6,885 bases of DNA from Microthrixaceae bacterium (GCA_947455015.1 CANGMY010000076.1:1-6885), one strand, 5' to 3'. Shown: positions 1 through 6,885, counted from the stretch's first letter. Notes: generated by a model not told the origin, from the letters alone. Program-made: numbers and translations.

Positions 1-737
1 CCATCTCGAAGTTCATGCACTGTGCTGGTTGTCGTGGTCGTGAACTCGTCCATGCCATCGTCGCCAGTGACAACCAGTGCACGGGGCGCACCGCGCTGTT
101 GCAGCACACCCACAACGATCGGGGCAATGCGCAAATCACTCACACCAATGACCTGACGCTGCACGCGAGCTGGATGAGAAAGTGGACCAAGAAAGTTGAA
201 GACCGTCGGCACGCCAAGTTGCGTGCGCACGGGCCCCGCATGACGCATCGCCGGATGGAACGAACGAGCGAAACAGAAACCGATCCCCGCTTCAGCAACA
301 CAATGGGCGACGCCGGGTCCATCGAGTTCAAGAGGAACACCGAGCATTTCGAGCAGATCGAAAGAGCCCGAGGTTGATGATGCCTTTCGATTGCCGTGCT
401 TCACCACCCGAGCACCCGCTCCGGCTGCAACGAAGCTCGCCATGGTCGACACGTTCAACGCATGCGCGCGACGACTGGGAGCACCACCTGTTCCAACAAT
501 GTCGATGGCATCCGGTCCGGCAGGAAGTTCGATCGGTGCGGCCGAGTCGAGCATTGCGTCGACCATGGCCGACACTTCGGTGATCGATTCGCCCTTCATA
601 CGTAGAGCTATGAGAAACGCGGCAATCTGCGCGTCAGTGGCCTCGCCCGCGAGGATCTCTCGCAATGCGTCGCCTGCTTGCGCCGCAGTGAGATCAGTGC
701 CGGCGACAAGCGTCGAAAGAACCGCCGGCCATTCCAT
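1..737 (-). CDS. trpD: Anthranilate phosphoribosyltransferase, 3' end beyond window
   Basis: This enzyme joins anthranilate to PRPP to give phosphoribosyl-anthranilate, the second committed step of tryptophan synthesis in the cytoplasm. Reading the minus strand from the ATG at 737-735 gives 245 codons open to the window edge; the family is usually about 340 residues, so roughly the last quarter is missing. An N-terminal helical domain comes first, then GTGG at residues 82-85, NVSTM at 95-99, KHGNRKASSTSG at 113-124, HPAM at 161-164 and FNFLGPL at 180-186. Near the edge is DGMDE at 227-231, whose Asp-Glu pair matches the second metal site of characterised TrpD enzymes. An oddity is the loop after GTGG: the usual Asp-Gly is replaced by APSRRAHAL, about three residues longer than normal. 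The gene starts 2 bases after the whiB stop, so the two are probably cotranscribed. The family call is firm; the nucleoside phosphorylase relatives lack this combination of motifs. Confidence 0.95.
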   Translation of the reverse strand, partial: MEWPAVLSTLVAGTDLTAAQAGDALREILAGEATDAQIAAFLIALRMKGESITEVSAMVDAMLDSAAPIELPAGPDAIDIVGTGGAPSRRAHALNVSTMASFVAAGAGARVVKHGNRKASSTSGSFDLLEMLGVPLELDGPGVAHCVAEAGIGFCFARSFHPAMRHAGPVRTQLGVPTVFNFLGPLSHPARVQRQVIGVSDLRIAPIVVGVLQQRGAPRALVVTGDDGMDEFTTTTTSTVHELRD

Positions 738-739
738 GG

Positions 740-976
740 TCAGGCCGTCCGACGGCGTTGACGGATCATCCGACGCCGTTCGCGCTCAGTGGCGCCGCCC
801 CAAACGCCGTCCTTCTCGCGAACGGCCAGTGCATGCTCAAGGCAGGCCTCGCGGACATCGCACTGACCGCACACGATCTTCGCCGGCATGGCGTCAGCAT
901 CGTCTTCGGGGTCAGGAAAGAAGATCTCGGGATCGATACCCGTGCAGGCGGCCAAGGAGTGCCATGTGTGATTCAT
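740..976 (-). CDS. WhiB-family iron-sulfur transcriptional regulator
   Basis: This is a small cytoplasmic regulator expected to hold a [4Fe-4S] cluster and to act with the principal sigma factor in redox- or NO-responsive control. The 78-residue protein has the four cluster cysteines C11, C36, C39 and C45 in the family pattern (AAC, then CxxC, then five residues to Cys). Next come the GVWGG turn at residues 57-61 and a basic, Arg-rich C-terminal tail (ERERRRMIRQRRR) of the kind that contacts DNA. I chose the ATG at 976: the open frame extends to 1072, but its first 32 residues are not WhiB-like and the homologous part begins right after this Met. An AGGAG lies 12 bases upstream, rather far, and within a short hairpin. 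The gene runs into trpD after 2 bases. Which WhiB paralogue it is cannot be told from the sequence alone, so no symbol is given. Confidence 0.93.
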   Translation of the reverse strand: MNHTWHSLAACTGIDPEIFFPDPEDDADAMPAKIVCGQCDVREACLEHALAVREKDGVWGGATERERRRMIRQRRRTA

Positions 977-987
977 AGGGCAGAACG

Positions 988-1000
988 GCTCCTGCGGAGC
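988..1000 (-). other. Possible hairpin over the whiB ribosome-binding site
   Basis: Read on the minus strand, GCTCC-GCA-GGAGC is a perfect 5-bp inverted repeat with a 3-base loop. The right arm contains GGAG of the only Shine-Dalgarno-like AGGAG (993-989), 12 bases before the whiB ATG. If transcribed, the stem would cover the ribosome-binding site and could lower translation. The stem is short and could be chance; no other support is visible. Confidence 0.3.
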
Positions 1001-1019
1001 GGGCGAATAGGGAAAGAGG

Positions 1020-1049
1020 AGTATTGACCCCCTCTGCCCAATGACACAA
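1020..1049 (-). promoter_or_regulatory. Weak candidate promoter for whiB-trpD
   Basis: On the minus strand, TTGTGT (1049-1044) and AATACT (1025-1020) are 18 bases apart and match the -35 and -10 consensus only partly (3 and 4 of 6). A start near 1013 would give a leader of roughly 37 bases that includes the hairpin over the ribosome-binding site. It is listed because a promoter must lie somewhere in this divergent gap; the exact boxes are uncertain. Confidence 0.25.
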
Positions 1050-1121
1050 ACCGAATACGACCTCGTTCCCATTCGCCATTTCCGCAGGTCAGGCGATCGG
1101 GCGTTCTGAGTTGGTCCGTTC

Positions 1122-1127
1122 TAGGCT
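1122..1127 (+). promoter_or_regulatory. -10 box of a probable leaderless glpD promoter
   Basis: TAGGCT fits the actinobacterial -10 pattern TAnnnT and ends 7 bases before the ATG at 1135. Transcription from the normal distance downstream would begin at or next to the A of the start codon, so the mRNA would have no leader. No Shine-Dalgarno sequence is seen before the ATG, which agrees. No good -35 box is found at the usual spacing; actinobacterial promoters often lack one. Confidence 0.55.
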
Positions 1128-1134
1128 CGCCCTA

Positions 1135-2796
1135 ATGATCTCTACTGCCTTCAACCGTTCCGATGCCCTTCAGCGCTTGGAATCCACCGACTTCGATGTC
1201 GTCGTTATCGGTGGCGGAATCACCGGCGTCGGATGCGCGCTCGATGCCGCTTCTCGTGGCCTCCGTGTCGCACTTATCGAACGTGATGACTTCGCTTCAG
1301 GCACATCATCGAAGTCTTCGAAACTTGTCCACGGCGGAATCCGTTACCTCCAACAAGGCGACGTACGTCTCGTGTACGAGGCACTCGCCGAACGGCAGAT
1401 CCTTCGTCGGAATGCACCACACCTCGTGAAGGTCCTTCCGTTCCTCATTCCGATCTTTTCGACCAAGGGTGTGGTGAATAAGAAACTCGCCCGGGCCATG
1501 GGCAGCGCAATGTGGATGTACGACCTCACCGGAGGTCTTCGTATCGGCAAAATGCACAAGCGCGTCTCAAAGAAGCAGGCGCTCGAATGGTTCCCGACTC
1601 TTCCGGCCGACAAGTTGATGCCGTCCTACCTCTATTACGACGCCGAAGCCGACGATGCCCGTCTTGTTGTCACTGTTGCTCGCACCGCTGCTCTCAAGTT
1701 CGGTGCGACGCTTGTCAACCGCACCGAGGTTGTCGAACTTCAGAAAGATGCGGCCGGCAAGATCAATGGTGTCGTCGTGAAAGCCGATGGCCGAACCTTC
1801 ACTGTTCCCACCAAAGCCGTGGTGAATGCCGCTGGCGTGTGGTCAGACGATGTTCGTGCTCTCGACGAGGGCGAGCACCCTCATTCGATTCGACCGGCCA
1901 AAGGTGTCCACATCACGGTCCCGTGGTCGAAGGTTCGCAATACCGTCGCCGCCGTCATCCCAGTGCCAGGCGACAAGCGTTCAGTGTTCGTTGTGCCGTG
2001 GGGCCAGTTCACCTTCGTCGGCACCACCGATACCGATTACACCGGGCCGGTCGATGATCCGCAATGCAACGAAGACGACGTCGAGTACTTGTTGCGAGCT
2101 CTCAACGGTTCGATCACCGAAACGGTTACCACCGACGACATTCTCGGAACATGGGCCGGTCTTCGCCCACTGGTTGCCGACCCCGAAGCGTCAGGACGCA
2201 CCGCCGACCTTTCTCGTCGTCACAAAGTACGACGGTCCGATTCCGGCGTCGTCACAATCACGGGTGGAAAACTCACGACGTATCGAGAAATGGCCGCCGA
2301 CACCATCGACAAGGTTCTTTCCGAGGTTCTCGATGCTGATCGAGCCACTCGCCTACGCCGTCGCAGTAAGACAAAGCACCTCAAACTCCATGGCGCAAAC
2401 GGCTACGAAGAACTCGTCGACGCTGCTGATTCAATCTCGCCTCTCGGCGGCGCTGAAGTCCGTCGCCTTGCGAATCGATACGGATCCGACGCAACAACGG
2501 TGCTTGCAATCGCCGAATCCGATCCATCGCTGGCCGAACTTCTCGTTCCCGGGCTTCCCTATCTGCGCGCCGAAGCGATCTTTGCCGTCCGTTACGAAAT
2601 GGCGACGACCGTCGACGACATCCTCAGTCGCCGCACACGAGCTCGTCTCGAAACTCGAGACGTCTCGGCCGAGGCCGCAGTTGCGGTTGCAGCGCTCATT
2701 GCCCCGGAACTTGGCTGGGACGAAGCAGAGCAAGATCGGCAAGTTGCCGACTATCGGGCGCGCATCGACGAAGAACTCGCAGCGATCGTCGCCTGA
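1135..2796 (+). CDS. glpD: FAD-dependent glycerol-3-phosphate dehydrogenase
   Basis: This flavoenzyme oxidises sn-glycerol 3-phosphate to dihydroxyacetone phosphate, passing electrons to the quinone pool or to oxygen; it is expected at the inner face of the membrane. The 553-residue product has the usual family length. Residues 21-42 hold the FAD Rossmann motif VIGGGITG and the first family signature, ending in ASRG. A typical GTSSKSSKLVHGGIRYL segment follows at 56-72. The second signature GGKLTTYREMA is at 377-387, and the helical C-terminal domain occupies roughly 410-540. I chose the ATG at 1135 over the upstream TTG at 1111: a good -10 box overlaps that extension, and the added residues are not conserved-looking. 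The stop overlaps the next start by one base (TGATG), so translation is probably coupled. GlpD and oxygen-using GlpO forms share these motifs and cannot be separated here. Confidence 0.95.
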   Translation: MISTAFNRSDALQRLESTDFDVVVIGGGITGVGCALDAASRGLRVALIERDDFASGTSSKSSKLVHGGIRYLQQGDVRLVYEALAERQILRRNAPHLVKVLPFLIPIFSTKGVVNKKLARAMGSAMWMYDLTGGLRIGKMHKRVSKKQALEWFPTLPADKLMPSYLYYDAEADDARLVVTVARTAALKFGATLVNRTEVVELQKDAAGKINGVVVKADGRTFTVPTKAVVNAAGVWSDDVRALDEGEHPHSIRPAKGVHITVPWSKVRNTVAAVIPVPGDKRSVFVVPWGQFTFVGTTDTDYTGPVDDPQCNEDDVEYLLRALNGSITETVTTDDILGTWAGLRPLVADPEASGRTADLSRRHKVRRSDSGVVTITGGKLTTYREMAADTIDKVLSEVLDADRATRLRRRSKTKHLKLHGANGYEELVDAADSISPLGGAEVRRLANRYGSDATTVLAIAESDPSLAELLVPGLPYLRAEAIFAVRYEMATTVDDILSRRTRARLETRDVSAEAAVAVAALIAPELGWDEAEQDRQVADYRARIDEELAAIVA

Positions 2797-4307
2797 TGCC
2801 CGCTTACCCCGCACCGCCCATCGACCTCGACGCCGAGAACACCACGGCGCATTTCGATACGAACGTTGTTGCTCTCAACGATCAACTGATTGCAGAATTT
2901 CGAGCCACCGGCGCCGCCATTGATCTCGGTGCCGCTGACCGTGTTGAAGCCAGCCGCGATTGGTGGCCCCTCATCATGACTCGCGCATCGAGCGCGCAGA
3001 TCGGCCAAATCGCATCAGTTGTCGTTTCACCAACTTCTACTGAACAGGTCGCTGCGGTTCTGCGTCTGTGCAATGACAACGATGTTCCCGTCACGGCTGC
3101 TGCTGGTCGCAGCGGAGTTGTTGGTGGATCAATTCCACTCTTCGGCGGTGTCGTTCTCGATATGTGCGGCCTCTCAGGAATTCATTCCGTTGACACCGTT
3201 TCCGGAATTGTCGACGTCGGCGCCGGAATGTTCGGCGACATTTTCGAAGATGAACTGCAATCGGAATTCGGACTCACCGTCGGCCACTGGCCTCAGTCGA
3301 TTGCACTTTCAACTGTTGGCGGCTGGTTGGCGTGTCGCGGCGCTGGTCAACTTTCGAATCGCTACGGAAAGATCGAAGACATCGTCATCGGTCTCGATGT
3401 CGTTCTCGCCGACGGCACAATCGTTCACACTGGTGGACACGCTCGTCAGTCAGCGGGTCCCGACCTCACACAACTGTTCGTGGGATCAGAGGGAACGCTT
3501 GGCATCATCACAGGCGCTCGGCTTCGGGCCCGGGCCATCGCGACGGCAAACCACAGCAGCGCTTGGGCATTTCCTTCCTTCGAAGCGGGCGCCGATGCGT
3601 GTCGCCGGATTATTCAACGAGGACTCGCCCCTGCAGCGCTTCGCCTTTATGACGCCGCAGAAGCAGACCGCAACTGGGGCACTGGCGACATTGCGGTGTT
3701 GCTGGCGTTCGATGAAGGCGACCAGGCAACCGTCGACGCAACGACGACCATCACCGCTGAGGAATGCGCGAACACCGCTCCGCTCGATGCAGAACTCGTC
3801 GCGAAATGGTTTGGACACCGCAACGACGTCAGTGCACTCGAGGCGCTGATTTCGAAGGGCTACATGGTCGACACAATGGAACTCACCGTTTCATGGACCG
3901 ACCTTCCGGCGCTCTACCCCGCAGTGCGCGACGCAATCGCCGCCACACCCGGGATCATTTCTTCAACGGCGCATCTTTCGCACTCCTATTCCGACGGCGC
4001 GTGCTTGTACTTCACCTTCGCAGGCAAGGCGGCAGTTCAAGGCCCCGACGCGATCGAAGAGATGTATGTCGCGGCATGGAATGCCGGCACAACCACCGCA
4101 CTCACACACCGAGGCTCACTCAGTCACCATCACGGGATTGGCCTCAACCGCGCCCGTTTCATGAGCGAGGCACATGGCGCAGGAGCAACTGCGGTACTGC
4201 ATGCAATGAAGCGGTCACTTGACCCGAATGGCATCCTCAACCCGGGCAAACTCGGCATACCAACGACGTTCGGGGACCTGCCCCAAGGATTTGGAAGTGA
4301 CAAGTAA
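2796..4307 (+). CDS. FAD-binding oxidase, alkyl-DHAP synthase (AGPS)-like
   Basis: This is a flavoprotein of the vanillyl-alcohol-oxidase/PCMH fold, 503 residues long. Alkyl-DHAP synthase exchanges the acyl chain of acyl-DHAP for a fatty alcohol, forming the ether bond of ether lipids without net oxidation. The FAD-binding part includes VTAAAGRSGVVGGS at 99-112, LSTVGGW at 171-177, the segment NRYGKIEDIVIG at 188-199, and GSEGTLGII at 230-238. The C-terminal half carries AGPS hallmarks: PAALRLYD at 279-286, HLSHSYSDGACLYF at 393-406 with a Tyr (Y398) where AGPS has its catalytic Tyr, and SHHHG at 443-447 with the His triplet H444-446. It ends with LDPNGILNPGKLG. Related lactate and hydroxyglutarate dehydrogenases lack the HHH motif. 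Its start shares one base with the glpD stop, and its own stop directly abuts the next ATG. Family membership is strong; true alkyl-DHAP synthase activity is inference, since no DHAP acyltransferase or fatty-alcohol gene is in view. Confidence 0.85.
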   Translation: MPAYPAPPIDLDAENTTAHFDTNVVALNDQLIAEFRATGAAIDLGAADRVEASRDWWPLIMTRASSAQIGQIASVVVSPTSTEQVAAVLRLCNDNDVPVTAAAGRSGVVGGSIPLFGGVVLDMCGLSGIHSVDTVSGIVDVGAGMFGDIFEDELQSEFGLTVGHWPQSIALSTVGGWLACRGAGQLSNRYGKIEDIVIGLDVVLADGTIVHTGGHARQSAGPDLTQLFVGSEGTLGIITGARLRARAIATANHSSAWAFPSFEAGADACRRIIQRGLAPAALRLYDAAEADRNWGTGDIAVLLAFDEGDQATVDATTTITAEECANTAPLDAELVAKWFGHRNDVSALEALISKGYMVDTMELTVSWTDLPALYPAVRDAIAATPGIISSTAHLSHSYSDGACLYFTFAGKAAVQGPDAIEEMYVAAWNAGTTTALTHRGSLSHHHGIGLNRARFMSEAHGAGATAVLHAMKRSLDPNGILNPGKLGIPTTFGDLPQGFGSDK

Positions 4308-4685
4308 ATGGGTGTTTTTGATCGACGAGTGATTCTCGTCGGAGCATTCAACGGGTTGTTCTTCGCTCTTCCTGCAGCAATCCTGCAGCGCACGGTTTTC
4401 TCGGGTACTGCGCTGGCCAGCGTGATGTTGGCAATCATTTTCTTTTCTGGTGCCCTCGCTGGCTACGCAGCAGCTCGGCCGCTTCCACCGCATGCCCTTC
4501 CCCACGGCGCTGCTGCAGGTGTCGTCACGTTCTTCGGTGCCGAAATCGTGTATCTCATTGCGACCCGCAACTTCTCTAACCCAGTCGTGTTGTTACTCGG
4601 CATTGTCCTGTTCGCCTTGGTATTCGCATCACTCGGAACAATCGGCGCGATGGTTGCCGTCTCACGAGGGAATCGCATGCAATGA
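4308..4685 (+). CDS. Small four-helix membrane protein, unknown function
   Basis: The 125-residue product is almost wholly hydrophobic, with four likely membrane helices at about residues 7-27, 34-56, 66-86 and 91-117. Helices 2-3 are rich in small residues (GALAGYAAA, then HGAAAGVV), a pattern resembling small uncharacterised families such as TIGR04086/YrzE; this resemblance is from memory and weak. There are no charged catalytic residues inside the helices, no cysteines, and a short basic tail. The start follows the preceding TAA with no gap, with GGAAG 10 bases upstream as a likely ribosome-binding site. The stop overlaps the kinase ATG (ATGA). Its position inside the operon suggests a role at the membrane linked to the same pathway, for example a polyol or lipid-precursor facilitator or a membrane anchor, but nothing in the sequence proves this. 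Confidence 0.8.
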   Translation: MGVFDRRVILVGAFNGLFFALPAAILQRTVFSGTALASVMLAIIFFSGALAGYAAARPLPPHALPHGAAAGVVTFFGAEIVYLIATRNFSNPVVLLLGIVLFALVFASLGTIGAMVAVSRGNRMQ

Positions 4686-6124
4686 GCATCCTCGTTGTCG
4701 ACATCGGGACTTCGGGCGTGCGTTCCGCGATCGTTCGCCCCGACGCAACGATCGCTGTTGAACACCGACAGGAAGTCCTGCCCGACACACCAGCACCAGG
4801 GCTGGTTGAGTTCGATGCCACGCGCATGGCTGCAGCCGCACTCGCTACAGCCCGGGCCGCTCTCGCCGAAGGCGGTCCAGTCGACGGCATAGGCATTGCC
4901 ACCCAGCGCGCATCGACGATCGTGTGGGACCGCAGCACTGGCGAACCCGTCGCGCCCGCACTCGGCTGGCAAGACCTCCGCACGCTGGGCGACTGTCTCG
5001 TCCTGCAGGCCGAAGGGCTGCGTTTCGCCCCGAACCAATCGGCCACAAAGATCAAGCATCTGCTCGACAACGCCGATCCTGATCGCCGTCGCGACCTGTG
5101 CGTCGGCACCGTCGACTCGTGGATTATTTGGACGCTCACCGAAGGTGCGGTGAATGTCACCGATGCGTCGAACGCCGCAGTAACAGGCTTGTTCTCAATC
5201 GAAACTCTCGACTGGGACGATGCGCTACTGGCAACGCTCAACATTTCTCGTGCCGCAATGCCGACCATTGTCGATTCAAGCGGCCCCATTGCGCCGGCGA
5301 CCGCGCTGAACGGCGCGCCGATGATTTGCGGTGTTGCCGGCGACCAACAGGCATCGCTCATTGGCCAAGGCTGTGTGCGTTCTGGCCCGGCCAAAATCAC
5401 GTTCGGCACTGGCGGCATGCTCGACCTCGTCGTCGGCCCCGATCGACCTACTTCTGCCGCTCGAAGCGCTTCGGGAACGTTTCCCATCGTTGCGTGGAAG
5501 CGCGGGAGCGAAACCATGTGGGGTCTCGAAGCGATCATGCTTTCAGCCGGCACCAACGTTGAATGGTTGCGTGACGACCTCGGGATTATTGACTCGGTCG
5601 CCGCGTCACACGACATTGCCCAACAGTGCGCCGATACCGAAGGCGTTGTGTACGTGCCAGCTCTTCTTGGACTCGGCACCCCAAACTGGGATTACGGCGC
5701 GCGCGGAACGTTGCTCGGCATCACGCGCGGAACGGCGCGTCCGCACATTGTTCGCGCTGTTCTTGAAGGCGTTGCCCAACGAGGGGCCGATCTTGTCGAT
5801 GCTGCCGAGGCAACGACCGGACTCACCATTCCTTCGCTGCGCGTTGACGGCGGCATGAGCGCAAACCCCACCTTCACCCAAGCGCTTGCCGACGCAACAC
5901 AGCGCACGGTTGAAATTTCTCCCGTCCTTGAAGCCACAACCCTCGGCGCCGCATTCCTGGCCGGGCTTTCAGTCGGAACATGGCGCGGCCTCGATGACAT
6001 CGCCGCCACATGGAAACCACTCCGCACAGTCGAGCCCGCAGGCGCTGCGAACCGTGAACGTTGGGCCTCGGCTATCGAACGTGCAAGTGGATGGCATGCC
6101 GACCTTTCATCTTTCGACTTCTGA
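4682..6124 (+). CDS. FGGY-family carbohydrate kinase related to glycerol kinase
   Basis: This ATP-dependent sugar or polyol kinase of 480 residues is probably cytoplasmic. The N-terminal phosphate loop DIGTSGVR is at residues 7-14, TQRASTIVW at 74-82, GTVDSWIIW at 142-150, and GVAGDQQAS at 217-225 with D221 as catalytic base. The C-terminal FGGY signature spans GTLLGITRG through HIVRAVLEG, and VDGGMSAN follows. The overall match is to GlpK, but the substrate pocket differs. Compared with E. coli GlpK, R83, W103 and D245 are kept (R76, W96, D221), while E84, Y135 and F270 become A77, N118 and M246. It is also shorter than the roughly 500 residues of GlpK. I therefore do not assign glpK: the substrate may be glycerol, dihydroxyacetone or another small polyol. 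Its start overlaps the stop of the membrane-protein gene by 4 bases, and it closes the glpD operon. Confidence 0.9.
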   Translation: MSILVVDIGTSGVRSAIVRPDATIAVEHRQEVLPDTPAPGLVEFDATRMAAAALATARAALAEGGPVDGIGIATQRASTIVWDRSTGEPVAPALGWQDLRTLGDCLVLQAEGLRFAPNQSATKIKHLLDNADPDRRRDLCVGTVDSWIIWTLTEGAVNVTDASNAAVTGLFSIETLDWDDALLATLNISRAAMPTIVDSSGPIAPATALNGAPMICGVAGDQQASLIGQGCVRSGPAKITFGTGGMLDLVVGPDRPTSAARSASGTFPIVAWKRGSETMWGLEAIMLSAGTNVEWLRDDLGIIDSVAASHDIAQQCADTEGVVYVPALLGLGTPNWDYGARGTLLGITRGTARPHIVRAVLEGVAQRGADLVDAAEATTGLTIPSLRVDGGMSANPTFTQALADATQRTVEISPVLEATTLGAAFLAGLSVGTWRGLDDIAATWKPLRTVEPAGAANRERWASAIERASGWHADLSSFDF

Positions 6125-6136
6125 ATTGATGCACGA

Positions 6137-6514
6137 ATGACAAGCATCCGATTCGCCAAATTCTGCGCAGCAGCGTTGATTGCACTCGTGACAATGAGCG
6201 CCGCCGCGTGCAGCACAACATCAAATACATCTTCGAGCGATAACCAACCAGCGATCGCTGCAACCGTCCACATCGCAGATGGAAAATTTGAACCACGAGA
6301 AACCGACATCGAAGTGGGCGGCTCAGTGATGTGGATCAACGACGATGTCGCATCCCACGACCTGAAATTTGTGGCACCCAACAAACTCCACTCCGGCACC
6401 ATCAAGCCGGCGGGTTCGTGGATTCAAACCTTCACTTCGGCGGGAAACTACGACTATTACTGCGATTTCCATAACTCCATGAAGGGCTCTGTGGTCGTCC
6501 GGCCCGCGCCGTGA
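6137..6514 (+). CDS. Cupredoxin-domain lipoprotein (type 1 copper)
   Basis: The 125-residue protein begins with a basic end and a hydrophobic stretch (residues 10-24) ending in SAAAC, so C25 is the likely lipid-modified Cys; Ala rather than Leu at -3 makes the lipobox slightly weak. A Ser/Thr-rich linker follows, then a cupredoxin fold from about residue 42 to the end. The type 1 copper ligands are visible: H74 in ASHDLKF, then C109, H112 and M115 in YYCDFHNSMKG. The Cys-x2-His-x2-Met spacing is that of amicyanin and pseudoazurin, shorter than plastocyanin. It is expected outside the membrane as an electron carrier or copper-binding protein. The partner is unknown. It starts 12 bases after the kinase stop with no convincing ribosome-binding site, so it may be the last gene of the operon or have its own promoter. 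The stop lies about 17 bases before rnpB. Confidence 0.88.
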   Translation: MTSIRFAKFCAAALIALVTMSAAACSTTSNTSSSDNQPAIAATVHIADGKFEPRETDIEVGGSVMWINDDVASHDLKFVAPNKLHSGTIKPAGSWIQTFTSAGNYDYYCDFHNSMKGSVVVRPAP

Positions 6515-6531
6515 CAGACTGAACGGGCGAT

Positions 6532-6885
<354 letters not shown>

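Noticed and set aside
391..978. Plus-strand open frame opposite trpD and whiB
   Set aside because: It is antisense to two well-supported genes and has no protein-like motifs.
977..1072. N-terminal extension of the WhiB frame to 1072
   Set aside because: The extra 32 residues have no WhiB similarity and cover the likely promoter and leader; the start at 976 gives the usual compact WhiB form.
1111..1134. TTG start for glpD giving eight extra residues
   Set aside because: The extension overlaps a good -10 box and there is an ATG at the correct distance for leaderless translation.
1826..2923. Plus-strand open frame of 365 codons overlapping glpD
   Set aside because: It is an out-of-frame shadow of glpD, low in complexity with Ser, Pro and Arg, and it crosses the glpD/AGPS-like junction.
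4576..5679. Long minus-strand open frame (367 codons) opposite the kinase
   Set aside because: It lies antisense to a clear FGGY kinase; its Ser/Arg/Pro-rich composition has no recognisable domain and is typical of antisense frames in G+C-rich genes.
5692..6405. Minus-strand open frame opposite the kinase end and cupredoxin
   Set aside because: It spans two real plus-strand genes in antisense and shows no family features.

Overview
The window looks like part of an actinobacterial chromosome. The clearest evidence is a WhiB-type iron-sulfur regulator, a family essentially confined to Actinomycetota and their phages. A moderately high G+C content, a glpD start that looks leaderless, and genes packed with 0 to 4 bases between them agree with this. 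Some details suggest a lineage outside the classic Streptomyces/Mycobacterium group, possibly Acidimicrobiia: an unusual TrpD phosphate loop and an RNase P RNA without the P16/P17 hairpin. That placement is inference and was not checked by any search.

Layout. On the minus strand, a small whiB-like gene (976-740) is followed after 2 bases by trpD (737 to the left edge, truncated by the window). About 158 bases separate whiB from a divergent plus-strand operon. That gap holds a probable leaderless promoter for glpD and a weaker candidate promoter and leader hairpin for whiB. The operon has four tightly coupled genes: glpD (FAD glycerol-3-phosphate dehydrogenase), an alkyl-DHAP-synthase-like flavoprotein, a four-helix membrane protein, and an FGGY-family kinase related to glycerol kinase. 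Twelve bases later is a small lipoprotein cupredoxin. The 3' end of the window is rnpB, the RNA of RNase P, cut by the right edge just before its end.

How the genes may work together. A kinase, a GlpD oxidase and an AGPS-type flavoenzyme are all enzymes of three-carbon phosphate and glycerolipid chemistry. The plain reading is polyol phosphorylation, oxidation of the phosphate to a ketone (DHAP or similar), and use of a DHAP derivative by the AGPS-like enzyme, as in ether-lipid synthesis. However, three of the six residues that contact glycerol in E. coli GlpK are changed in this kinase, so its substrate may not be glycerol. The pathway could therefore be an undescribed variant.

Other points of interest are a compensatory base-pair swap inside the nearly invariant P4 helix of RNase P RNA, and a TrpD whose GTGG-DG loop is replaced by a longer, basic loop. 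I saw no mobile elements, CRISPR arrays, tRNA genes or clear terminators. There is no gene-free stretch longer than 300 bases.
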